Below are positions 52,062 to 60,471 of a stretch of 64,000 nt of DNA, one piece after another (position 1 is the stretch's first letter; each line of letters begins with the position of its first letter). Below the pieces are notes generated by a model. The model did no database searches. It saw only the letters and a program-made list of their open reading frames with translations, and was not told where the DNA came from. Source of the stretch: Desertimonas sp963732335 (GTDB lineage Bacteria; Actinomycetota; Acidimicrobiia; Acidimicrobiales; Ilumatobacteraceae); contig CAVSZO010000041.1 in assembly GCA_963732335.1 (NCBI GenBank), forward strand, positions 1 to 64,000. Reading direction: 5' to 3'. The position numbers and the translations under genes were made by a program.

Positions 52062-53327
52062 TCAGCGGTCGTCGAGGGCGAGCTGCCGCCGGCCGGTCTC
52101 GTTGAGGTCGGCCGGCCCGGCGCGATTCACCCAGTCGGCCTCGTAGTCCTCGGCGGCGAAGTCGGCCGGGCTGCGGCCGGCGAGGAACGCCTCGCCGCAC
52201 AATCGCGCGTAGGCGGCGTTCTTGCCGCACCACGGCGCCGCCGGGATGTACATCACGTTGCCCCACCGTTCGTCGTTGCTGCCGTCGCCGACGCCGTGGA
52301 TCAGGTCGCCATGCCACCACACTGTGTCGCCCGGCTCGACGACGGGGATCGGGCCGTACGCCGGGAACAACACGTCGTGGTAGCGCTCGACCGCGGCGAG
52401 GACTCGGTCGTTGTCGGCGCCGCAGAGATCGTCGTCGGCGATGTCGTCCTGCAGCGCACGCAGCAGGAGGTAGCCCATCGCCCTGGGGATCGGGATGACG
52501 TGCAGCACGCCGTCGCCGGGTCGCATCTCCGACAGCGCCGTCCAGCCCTGGAACGTGCGGAACGCCGAGCACATCACGGTCGTCGGGAACTCGTGGATCT
52601 CATCGCGGTGGGCACCGTCCCAGGGGTCGTAGCGCTCCCACTCGCCGGAGAACACATGGCGGTAGACGCGCTGATAGGCGGGAAGCAGCCAGCGCTCGAT
52701 CGAACCGGAGTCGGCGTGAGGTGACAGACCGAGTGACGGCGTGCTCGGCTGGCGGCGCCGGATCCGGTCGGGGTAGCCGATGTCGTGGTCGGGGTCGAAC
52801 CACTGCCGACCGCCCGACTCGGGCGACCAGAACGAATTGAGGAATCGGCGCACCGTGACCATCCGCTCGTGCTGGCGGGCGGCGATCTGCGGACGTGACC
52901 AGTACACGCCGTAGATCTGCGGACGGCTCGACGACAGTGCCGAGAAGAGCTGGTCGGCCGGTCCGCGGTAGCGGCCGATGAAGTCGTTGTCCTCGAGATA
53001 CGCCTCCAGCTCGTCGTCCCACGCGGCGGCCTCCGTGCGCTCGAACGTGCCGCGCACGACGGCGCAACCGCGCCGGCGGATCGCCGCCATCCGCTCTGCT
53101 GGCACAGTGCCGGCGGCGACGTCGGCATACTCGACGACCGGCACGGCCGATCCGCTGTCGGCGCGCTCGGCGACAACGGCGGCGACCTCGTCGCGCATCG
53201 ATGCGGCAGCGGCCTCGAGCGCCGCCCGCGGGTCGCCGAGCTGCCTGCGCAACTGGCCCTTGACGGCGCGGATCGTGGCCGGCACGTCGTCGGGGAGCGG
53301 CGTGATCAGTTCAGCGGATGTTTGCAA
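52062..53327 (-). CDS. DUF1479 family protein, Fe(II)/2-oxoglutarate-oxygenase-like
   Basis: The 421-residue protein has the family blocks RMAAIRRRGCAVVRGTFERT, IYGVYWSRPQIAARQHERMV TVRRFLN, LGLSPHADSGSIERWLLPAY and GDTVWWHGDLIHGVGDGSND. The His-x-Asp of PHADSGS and the later His of IHGVG give an iron site of the 2-oxoglutarate oxygenase kind. The reaction is not established. It begins four bases after the stop of the Gfo/Idh gene, so it is part of the second import operon, which suggests oxidation of the imported compound. Confidence 0.85.
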   Translation of the reverse strand: MQTSAELITPLPDDVPATIRAVKGQLRRQLGDPRAALEAAAASMRDEVAAVVAERADSGSAVPVVEYADVAAGTVPAERMAAIRRRGCAVVRGTFERTEAAAWDDELEAYLEDNDFIGRYRGPADQLFSALSSSRPQIYGVYWSRPQIAARQHERMVTVRRFLNSFWSPESGGRQWFDPDHDIGYPDRIRRRQPSTPSLGLSPHADSGSIERWLLPAYQRVYRHVFSGEWERYDPWDGAHRDEIHEFPTTVMCSAFRTFQGWTALSEMRPGDGVLHVIPIPRAMGYLLLRALQDDIADDDLCGADNDRVLAAVERYHDVLFPAYGPIPVVEPGDTVWWHGDLIHGVGDGSNDERWGNVMYIPAAPWCGKNAAYARLCGEAFLAGRSPADFAAEDYEADWVNRAGPADLNETGRRQLALDDR

Positions 53328-53330
53328 CGC

Positions 53331-54481
53331 TCAGCCTCGATCGACCTGGACCCACGTGCCACTGTGCGCCGAGGCAGCGACGGCATCGCACACGGCGACG
53401 ATGTCGTGACCGTCGGCGAACGTGGGGTAGTGCGGCTCGGCCGACGGTGCGCCCGTGGCGATGTCGGCGTAGACGGCCGTGAACAGCGCCCGGAACGTAT
53501 CGGGATAACCCTCGACGTGGCCGCCGGGGAACACCGCCGCCGTCGCACCCTCGGGCGACAGCAGTGCCGGATCCTTCTCGACGATCTCGTTGGGGCGGCC
53601 GCGGTGGCCGATCCACAGATGATCCGGATCGTCGGATGCCCACGCCAACGCAGACTCCTCCCCGTCGATCTCCCAGGCGAGGCGGTTGCGGCGCCCGGCC
53701 GACACCTGGCTGATCGTGCACACGCCGCGGGCACCGCCGTCGAAGCGGAGCAACAACCCGGCGGCGTCGTCGCTCTCCATGTGCTCGCGGACCCGGGGGA
53801 CAGTGTCGCCGACGCGGGCCGCCGCGAACGTCTCGACCTCGCCGGCCGGCCGGCGTCGCTCGGTGATGAAGGTGTGCAGGTCGGCGCACACCTCGACGAT
53901 GCGCTGCCCGCTGACGAACTGGACGAGATCGAACCAGTGCGAGCCAATGTCCGCGACGGCGCGCAGCCTGCCTTGGCGCGCGGCGTCGAGGCGCCAGTTC
54001 CAGTCCGTGTCGAGGAGCAGCCAGTCCTGCAGGTAGTGACCGCTGATCAGGCGCGGCTCACCGATCGCCGCACCGCTGACGAGGGCAGCTGCGTGCTGAT
54101 TGTGCGGGAAGTGGCGCAGGTTGAAGCACACCGCGTTGACGACGCCGGCGTCGGCGGCGAGGGCAACGAGCTCGGCGGTTTCGGCGGCGTCGACGCCGAG
54201 CGGCTTCTCGCAAACGACGTGCTTGCCGGCGGTGATCGCCGCCTTGGCCTGTTCGGCGTGGACGTCGTTGGGGCTGGTGATGTGGACGGCCGCGAGCTCC
54301 GGGACGGCGAGCAAGCTCGTCGATCGAGTCGTACGGTTCGGGCAGCAGCGGATTGGCCTTGCTGCGCGTCCGCTCCGGGGTCGAGCCGACCATCCCGACG
54401 ACGTCGACGCCGATGCGCCGCAGCGCCTCGGTGTGCACGGCCGCCATCCACCCGGTCCCGACGATTCCCGCGCACGTTCAT
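53331..54481 (-). CDS. Gfo/Idh/MocA-family oxidoreductase of the second import operon, N-terminus frame-broken
   Basis: The frame from about 54310 to 53331 is intact: VHITSPNDVHAEQAKAAITA, GKHVVCEKPLGVDAAETAEL with the EKP catalytic Lys, VADIGSHWFDLVQFVSGQRI with the Asp-x-x-x-His pair, and the beta-sheet domain to HSGTWVQVDRG. The Rossmann start GIVGTGWMAAVHTEALRRIG and VVGMVGSTPERTRSKANPLL lies in another frame, and the ATG at 54481 (MNV) in yet another, so two one-base changes at about 54465 and 54325 are needed. Repaired length is about 380 residues. Likely oxidises the imported sugar or polyol. Confidence 0.78.
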
Positions 54482-54505
54482 TGCGTTCCCCGGCCACGCA
54501 GGCCG
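54482..54505 (+). repeat. 24-bp inverted repeat, left copy
   Basis: TGCGTTCCCCGGCCACGCAG and four more bases are the exact reverse complement of 55688-55711. Weaker complementarity extends about 45 bases inward. The copies flank a permease gene. Confidence 0.75.
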
Positions 54506-54574
54506 CGGTACGCTCCCTCGCAGCGCTCGGTCGCTCGCAACGGGTCGTTGACTCTGTCACCACGTCAAGCACCT

Positions 54575-55631
54575 TCACCCGCGCTGCCCGCTGAGGCGGA
54601 CGTACAGCCACGCCAGCGCCAGCACGATGGCGCCGTAGAGCATCTGCTTGAACGCCTCACTCGTGTCCAGCCGCAGCAGCAGGCGGTTGAGCAGGGTGAG
54701 CACGATCGCTCCGAGGATCGTTCCGGTGTACCCGCCGATACCGCCGAGGATCGACGTCCCGCCGATCACGGTGGCGGCGACGGACGGCAGCAGGTAGCTG
54801 TTCGTCTGATCGGGCCCGACCGACCCGGTGGTGCCGGAGAACAGCAGGCCACCGATGGCGGCGAGCAGACCGGACATCACGTACACGGCGAGGAGCACCT
54901 GCCAGATGCGCACGCCAGCCAGGCGGCAGGCGATCTGGTTGTCGCCGACGGCATAGATCGTCCTGCCGAGACCCGACGAGCGCAAGCCCGAGGATGAGCA
55001 CGGCGGCGACGACGCCCCACACGACGATGTTCTTCGGCAATGGCCCGATGAGCGGTTGCGAGCCGATCTCGCGGACAATCGACAGCACGTTCGTCGAACC
55101 GGAAAGCCAGCCGCGGATGCCGACGGTGATGATGCCCAGCAGCACACTGGCCATGCCCAGCGTCATGATCAACGGGTTGACCTTCATCACTCCGATGGCG
55201 ATGCCGTTGGTGAGGCCGACGGCGAGCCCGACACCGAGCGCCATCGCCAGCGCGATCCAGGCGCCGCGGTCGCTCTGGTTGGCGGCGACGTAGGCAGCGA
55301 GGTTGGCGGTCATGGCGATCGACAGGTCGATCCCGCCGGTGAGCATGCACAGGGTCTGGCTGGCGGCGAAGATCGCCAGCGGGCACGACAGCAGCAAGAT
55401 CGAGCGGACGCCCGGCGCCGTCAGCAGGCTGTCGTCCTTCCACGCCGTCACGCCGTAGAGCACCAATGCGACGCCGCAGAGCACGAGCGTCGGGTTCTCG
55501 ACGATACGCGTACGCCAGCCGGGCCGGGCCGTCTGCTCGACGATGGCGGCGACAACCTGAGTCGACTCGGCGACCGAGGGGACATTGCCCTGCTCGTCGA
55601 CGAGAGTCGTCGACTCCAGATCGTGTGTCAT
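54575..55631 (-). CDS. Sugar ABC importer permease of the second system, one frame shift
   Basis: From ATG 55631 the first frame gives an N-terminal cytosolic part and helices with FAASQTLCMLTGGIDLSIAM, IGVMKVNPLIMTLGMASVLL and VVWGVVAAVLILGLALVGSR. After a one-base shift at about 54975 the second frame continues GLGRTIYAVGDNQIACRLAG VRIWQVLLAVYVMSGLLAAI and IGGTSILGGIGGYTGTILGA to 54575. The result is a normal RbsC-type permease of about 350 residues. It is the second of two permeases following one ATPase and one binding protein, so the channel may be a heterodimer. Confidence 0.8.
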
Positions 55632-55687
55632 CGCTGATCCGTCCACCGGTGCGAGCGACGAGGCGCCAGCGGAGGAGCGACCAGCAA

Positions 55688-55711
55688 CGGCCTGCGTGGC
55701 CGGGGAACGCA
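55688..55711 (+). repeat. 24-bp inverted repeat, right copy
   Basis: CGGCCTGCGTGGCCGGGGAA CGCA is the reverse complement of 54482-54505. It lies between the two permease genes. Confidence 0.75.
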
Positions 55712-55712
55712 T

Positions 55713-56704
55713 TCATACGGTGCGCCTTCGTGACTGCAGGAGGCCGGCGATCATCACGACGAGGATGATGATCACGCCGCGGGCGGTCTCGGCGTTGCTC
55801 GGGTCCCAGCCGAGGCCGAGCATGATCGCCGGGATCAACGACAGGCACAGAGCGGCGAGCACCGGGCCGACGAGCCCGCCGACGCCTCCGGTGAGCGCCA
55901 CACCCCCGAGCACGGCGGCGGCGACGCTGTTCAGTGTGGCGTTGTTGCCGATCGTCGCCCGGGGCTCGCCACCGCCGGTGTTGGCGGTGACGACGATCCC
56001 GGCGAACGCGGACAGCAACCCGCCGACGGTGTAGGCGAGCACGCGGGTGCGAGCGATGGCGACGCCGGACAGGAACGCCGCCTTGCGGTCGCTGCCCACG
56101 GCGTAGATCGCCAGCCCAGGGCGGCTGCGGCGCAGCGGGATCGAGATCAGCACGACGGCACCGAGCGTCCAGAGCACCGACGGCCAGTAGTTCGTCAGGC
56201 TGCCGGCGACGACGCGCTGGAAGTCAGGGGACGTGCCCCCGCCCGGACCGCCGATGATGAACAGGGCGAGCCCGGAGATCACGAAGCTGGCGGCGAGCGT
56301 GACGATGATGTCGGGGACGCCCGACACCGTCGTGATCAATCCGGTCAGCGTCGACAGCAGCGTCGTCACGAGCACGACGACGAGGCCGAGGGCGAGGCAG
56401 GCGGCGAAACCCCGGTCCTCCATCCACATCGCCGACAGGCAATTGGCGAACACCATCTTCGCTCCGACGGACAGGTCGATGCCGCCGGAGATGACGATCA
56501 CGCTCTGGGCCATCGCCAGGAACGCCAACGCCATCGATCCCGCCGTGATCGTGCGGATGGCGAAGCCGTTGACACGGGGATCTGCGAGAAGCGCCACAGC
56601 GTCAGCACGACGAGCAGCACGGCGACGCCGGCGGTCCAGCCCTGCCGGCGGGCCAGCCGGGAGAACCGGCTCGATGGCTCCGGCAGCGTCGGTGACAACA
56701 CCAT
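55713..56704 (-). CDS. Sugar ABC importer permease, first of the pair, frame shift after helix 1
   Basis: ATG 56704 opens MVLSPTLPEPSSRFSRLARR QGWTAGVAVLLVVLTLWRFS QIPV, a basic start and first helix. At about 56580 a one-base shift leads to NGFAIRTITAGSMALAFLAM and the rest: VIVISGGIDLSVGAKMVFAN, DIIVTLAASFVISGLALFII, YAVGSDRKAAFLSGVAIART and VLGGVALTGGVGGLVGPVLA. The straight second frame extends to 56723 with an Arg/Ala-rich, non-membrane start, which I think is a shadow. RbsC-type, about 330 residues when repaired. Confidence 0.8.
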
Positions 56705-56719
56705 CGAACGCCGTAACGC

Positions 56720-58207
56720 TCACGCCACCGATGCCTCGGCGGAGAGGCCGTGGGCGGCGGTGAGCAAAGCGTTCTCACCAGCGTCGGCAGGCAGTTCGGC
56801 GACGATGCGACCGCCGTGGAGCACAGCGGCGCGGTCGCACACGAGGGCGATCTCACGCAGCTCACTGGTGAACATGATGATCGCCGTTCCCTCGTCGGCG
56901 AGGGCGCGGACGAGGTCGTAGACCTGGTGCTTGGTGCCGACGTCGATGCCGCGGGTCGGGTCGAACAGCAGCAACACGCGCAACCCGCCGGCGAGCCAGC
57001 GGGCGATCGTCACCTTCTGCTGATTGCCGCCCGAGAGGCGGCGCACCTGGCTCGCCGCACGCGTGTCGATCGACAGCCGGCTGACCGCCTGGTTGACTCG
57101 GGCGCGCTCCTGGGCCGGAGCGATCGGCCCCCACTTGGCCACTCGGTTGAACAGGGGGATGGCGATGTTCTCGCGGATGGATCGCTGCGGCAGCAGAGCA
57201 TGAAGACGGTCGGCGGGCACGAGCACGACACCGCGGCGAATCACGTCGAAGGGGTGCCGAGCGCGCACCGGTCGACCCTCGACGACGATGTCGCCGCGGT
57301 CGGGCTTGCGGTTGCCGGCGAGAATGTCGAACAAGGCGTCCTGGCCCTGACCTTCGAGGGCGGCGAGGCCGAGCACCTCACCTGGCTGGACGGCGAGGCT
57401 GACGTCGTGGAGTTGCCGCCCGGCACCGACGCCGCGGGCCTCCAGTGCCGGGCGCTCGCCGATCACCGCCGCCGCCGCTCGCACCCGCGCTTCGTCGCGA
57501 ATGCCAGCGGCGGCCTCGCCGAGCATCGCCGCGACGATCGCTGCTTCGCCGCCTTCGCCCGGCACGAACGAGGCGACGTCGCGACCGTCGCGCAACACGG
57601 TGCACATGTCGCAGTGCTCGCGTACCTCGGCCAAGCGGTGGGAGATGAACAGCACGGAGCGGTTCCGTTCGCGCCATCGGCGCATCACGGCGAACACCCG
57701 CTCGGAGAGGTCCGGTGGCAGCGCCGCGGTGATCTCGTCGAGGAGCAGCAGCTGCGGGTCGAAGGTGAGAGCGCGAGCGAGATCGAGCATGCGCAGGAAC
57801 GGCAGCGGGACGTCGCGCACCTGCTCACCGAGGTCGAGCTCGCCGAGGTCCATCTCGGCGAGGTGCCGGCGCACGGCGCCGATGTCGGCCTTGGTGAGTC
57901 GGAGGTTCTCGGCGACCGTCAGATCGCCGGCCAACGCCGGGTCCTGGAACACCGTGGCGAGTCCGTACCGGCGGGCGTCGCCGGGACGGTGCACGGCCGC
58001 AGGTTCGCCGTGGATGCTGACCGCCCCGGCATCGGCGCGCAACACCCCGGTGAGGATCTTGACGAGCGTCGACTTGCCGGCACCGTTGGCCCCGAGCAAG
58101 GCGTGGATCTGGCCGGGGGCGACCTCCAGGTCGACGGCGCGCAGGGCGACGACGGTGCCGAACGTCTTGGCGACGGCGGCGGTCTGCAACAGCGGAACGG
58201 TGGTCAT
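56720..58207 (-). CDS. Sugar ABC importer double ATPase of the second system
   Basis: The 495-residue protein has two nucleotide-binding halves. The first has ALLGANGAGKSTLVKILTGV (Walker A) and LLLLDEITAALPP (Walker B), but its signature region reads LPFLRMLDLARALTF, not LSGGQ. The second has LGLAALEGQGQDALFDILAG, with no proper Walker A, a good LSGGNQQKVTIARWLAGGLR, and LLLFDPTRGIDVG where the usual LIDEPTRG has Asp and Glu changed to Phe and Asp. One complete composite site is therefore likely, the other degenerate, as in relatives of RbsA. The start at ATG 58207 follows a strong hairpin. Confidence 0.88.
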   Translation of the reverse strand: MTTVPLLQTAAVAKTFGTVVALRAVDLEVAPGQIHALLGANGAGKSTLVKILTGVLRADAGAVSIHGEPAAVHRPGDARRYGLATVFQDPALAGDLTVAENLRLTKADIGAVRRHLAEMDLGELDLGEQVRDVPLPFLRMLDLARALTFDPQLLLLDEITAALPPDLSERVFAVMRRWRERNRSVLFISHRLAEVREHCDMCTVLRDGRDVASFVPGEGGEAAIVAAMLGEAAAGIRDEARVRAAAAVIGERPALEARGVGAGRQLHDVSLAVQPGEVLGLAALEGQGQDALFDILAGNRKPDRGDIVVEGRPVRARHPFDVIRRGVVLVPADRLHALLPQRSIRENIAIPLFNRVAKWGPIAPAQERARVNQAVSRLSIDTRAASQVRRLSGGNQQKVTIARWLAGGLRVLLLFDPTRGIDVGTKHQVYDLVRALADEGTAIIMFTSELREIALVCDRAAVLHGGRIVAELPADAGENALLTAAHGLSAEASVA

Positions 58208-58229
58208 CGGCCGCTCGAGGATTGGTGTA

Positions 58230-58260
58230 CGGGGCGGGGAGGCACTGCCTCCCCGCCCCG
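58230..58260. terminator. 14-bp perfect hairpin between binding-protein and ATPase genes
   Basis: CGGGGCGGGGAGGC (58230-58243) and its exact complement (58247-58260) enclose ACT. It lies five bases after the binding-protein stop and 23 bases before the ATPase start. In many sugar operons such a stem raises binding-protein output over the transporter; the same is likely here. Confidence 0.75.
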
Positions 58261-58265
58261 CAACA

Positions 58266-59396
58266 TCACTCTCCTGGACCCTTGCAGGCGTAGAACTGCT
58301 CGGGGGTGTACGTCGTGTACTCCTCGATCGAGACGCTGGCGCTGAACGTCGGGTCACGATCCTCGGCCCAGTTGGCCTCGAGCTCCTCCTGGTTGTTCTC
58401 CAGATCCCAGACCTCGGGCGTCAGGGTGGTGACCTGTTCCGGCGCGCCGCCGGTGAGCGCCTCGATCGCGATCGCCGCACCGACTCCACCGATCACGGCC
58501 GGGTTGGTGACGGCCGCGCCTGGCTGTCCTTCGAGCAGCTGCCCGATGAACCCGATGTTGTCGGCGCCGACGACGGGCACGGGCTCCTTGCCGGCGGTGT
58601 CGAAAGCGTTGACGACGGTGTAGTCGATGCCCGATGTCCAGATCCCGTCGTAGTCGGAGGCGGTCAGCTCCTGCACGGCGATGTCGCCGCCCTGGGTGAA
58701 GTCCCAGCCGCTGAACACCTCCTTGATCTCGATGTCCGGGTACTGCTCCATCACCTCGGAGAACCCGGCGTGGCGGTCGTCGTCGGCGGGGACGCCTTCG
58801 ATGCCGCGCATGTACAGCACGCTGCCCTCGCCACCGAGCTCGTCGGCGAGCCACTGGGCACCGATGCGGCCGTACTCGACCTGGTCGTTTGTGGCCACGT
58901 AGGCGCCCTCGGCGGTGACAGCCTGGTCGACGGCGACCACGACGATGCCCTGGGCGATCGCCTCGTCGAGGACGGGGTTGAGCTGCTCGCGGTCGGTCGG
59001 GTTGACGATGATCGCGTCGACGCCCTGCGAGATGAGGTTCTGCAGGTCCTGGATCTGCTCTGTCGGCCCACCGTTGCGGGAGATGACGACGACCTCGCTG
59101 ACCTCTCCGCTGGCGAGCGCCTGCGCCTTGATCGAGCAGATCATGACCTCCCGCCATCCGTTGCCGGTGAGCGTGTTGCTGACGCCAATGACGAAGTCAC
59201 CGCCGGCTGCTGCCGTGCCCGCTGGCTCCGTGCCGGCTGGTTCGGTGCCGGCTGGTTCGGTGCCGGCTGGTTCGGTGGTGTCAGTCGTTGCCGAAGCGCC
59301 GACGCCGGTGACGAAGGTCAGGGCGAGCGCCGACAGCGCGGCGACGCCGAGCCTGCCCGGCCGGCGTCGCCGGTCGCCCATGGTCGTTGTTGTCAT
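58266..59396 (-). CDS. Sugar-binding protein of the second ABC importer
   Basis: GGGGGAG precedes the ATG at 59396. The 376-residue protein has an Arg-rich signal peptide (RRRRPGRLGVAALSALALTF VTGVGASA), then a linker with four TEPAG repeats. The mature domain is of the ribose/inositol type: FVIGVSNTLTGNGWREVMIC, LQNLISQGVDAIIVNPTDRE, VVAVDQAVTAEGAYVATNDQ, YGRIGAQWLADELGGEGSVL and ADNIGFIGQLLEGQPGAAVT. It heads the operon and the hairpin after it should keep its level high. The bound compound is unknown. Confidence 0.88.
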   Translation of the reverse strand: MTTTTMGDRRRRPGRLGVAALSALALTFVTGVGASATTDTTEPAGTEPAGTEPAGTEPAGTAAAGGDFVIGVSNTLTGNGWREVMICSIKAQALASGEVSEVVVISRNGGPTEQIQDLQNLISQGVDAIIVNPTDREQLNPVLDEAIAQGIVVVAVDQAVTAEGAYVATNDQVEYGRIGAQWLADELGGEGSVLYMRGIEGVPADDDRHAGFSEVMEQYPDIEIKEVFSGWDFTQGGDIAVQELTASDYDGIWTSGIDYTVVNAFDTAGKEPVPVVGADNIGFIGQLLEGQPGAAVTNPAVIGGVGAAIAIEALTGGAPEQVTTLTPEVWDLENNQEELEANWAEDRDPTFSASVSIEEYTTYTPEQFYACKGPGE

Positions 59397-59772
59397 GTGG
59401 GTCTCCCCCTCGAGTTGAAACGGGTGGTCACCCGCCCGACTCGACCCTAGACGCTGCTCGTCGGCGGGCGCGAGGTCGTGAACAGCATGCGTGGTGAGCC
59501 CGAGAAGCGCGCGACATCGGGATGGCGCTCCGTTTCGCCCCGACACCGCCATCGTTCGTAGGGTGGGGTGATCAGGGCGAGCCCAGCAACGTCGAGGTAG
59601 CGATGCAGAAAGCCGCGGTCTGGACGACCATCTTCGATGGTCGCAACGTCGATCGTGATCGCGACTGGATCGCGATCGACGACGACCCGGCGGACCAATG
59701 TCGGGAGGAGCTCGCCGTGATCGTCGATCACCACCTGACCGCTGCCGAGGCGAGTCACTGAGACCGACGCAG
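59397..59772. other. 376-base upstream region; one doubtful small frame
   Basis: This holds the promoter of the leftward import operon. A plus-strand frame ending at 59761 reads MQKAAVWTTIFDGRNVDRDR DWIAIDDDPADQCREELAVI and could be a small protein from ATG 59603, but the opposite strand is equally open and there is no ribosome binding site. I do not call a gene. Confidence 0.35.
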
Positions 59773-60471
59773 GTGGACGACGGGTCGTTACCGCTCGAAG
59801 GCACGAGTTGGCTGCTCGCTCCCTCGACGCCCTTGGCCGTCGACCTGGGTGACGTCGTGGTGACCGCCGAGTTCGGCGGCGGCCGGATGACCGGCAGCAG
59901 CGGGTGCAACCAGTACACAGCCACGTTCGCTGTCGACGGCTCCGCACTGACGATCGGCCCGGCGATCGCCGGCACCAAGCGGTTCTGCGATCCCGCCCGC
60001 AATGACGTCGAGCGCGAGTTCCTGCAGCGGCTCCCGCTCGTGCGGAGCTACACGATCGAGGGTCCGACACTCACCCTGTTCGACGCCGACGGCGTACCGA
60101 TCCTCGCTCTCGCCGCCGTCGATCTGCACGTTGCGATTCAGCGGACATGGACGGTGACCAACTACTTCCGCGGCGACGCCGTGACGTCGGTCGTCGGCGA
60201 CGTGACACTCACTGCAGCGTTCGACGCCGCGACGGTGTCCGGCTCCACCGGTGTCAACCAGTTCCACGGCACCTACGAGCTTGACGACCACGACCTCGCC
60301 ATCGGCCCGTTGACGGTGACCCTGATGGCGGCTCTCGATCCCGAGTTGAGCGAGCAGGAGCGTCACTTCCTGCGAGCGTTGGATCTGAGCCGCTCGTTCC
60401 GGGTCACCGGTGACCAGCTCCGGCTCTTCCGCGATGACGGCACCATCGCGATTACGTTCAACGCCGCATGA
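59773..60471 (+). CDS. Protein with two META (HslJ-like) domains
   Basis: The 232-residue product has two META-type units. Unit 1: LEGTSWLLAPSTPLAVDLGD, GRMTGSSGCNQYTATFAVDG, KRFCDPARNDVEREFLQRLP and LTLFDADGVPILALAA. Unit 2: IQRTWTVTNYFRGDAVTSVV, ATVSGSTGVNQFHGTYELDD, LSEQERHFLRALDLSRSFRV and LRLFRDDGTIAITFNAA. Such domains are found in HslJ and heat-shock or secreted proteins; a role in stress or surface stability is assumed. The start is uncertain: GTG 59773 begins just before the domain, ATG 59698 adds an Arg-rich stretch. Its stop overlaps the next ATG by four bases. Confidence 0.82.
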   Translation: MDDGSLPLEGTSWLLAPSTPLAVDLGDVVVTAEFGGGRMTGSSGCNQYTATFAVDGSALTIGPAIAGTKRFCDPARNDVEREFLQRLPLVRSYTIEGPTLTLFDADGVPILALAAVDLHVAIQRTWTVTNYFRGDAVTSVVGDVTLTAAFDAATVSGSTGVNQFHGTYELDDHDLAIGPLTVTLMAALDPELSEQERHFLRALDLSRSFRVTGDQLRLFRDDGTIAITFNAA

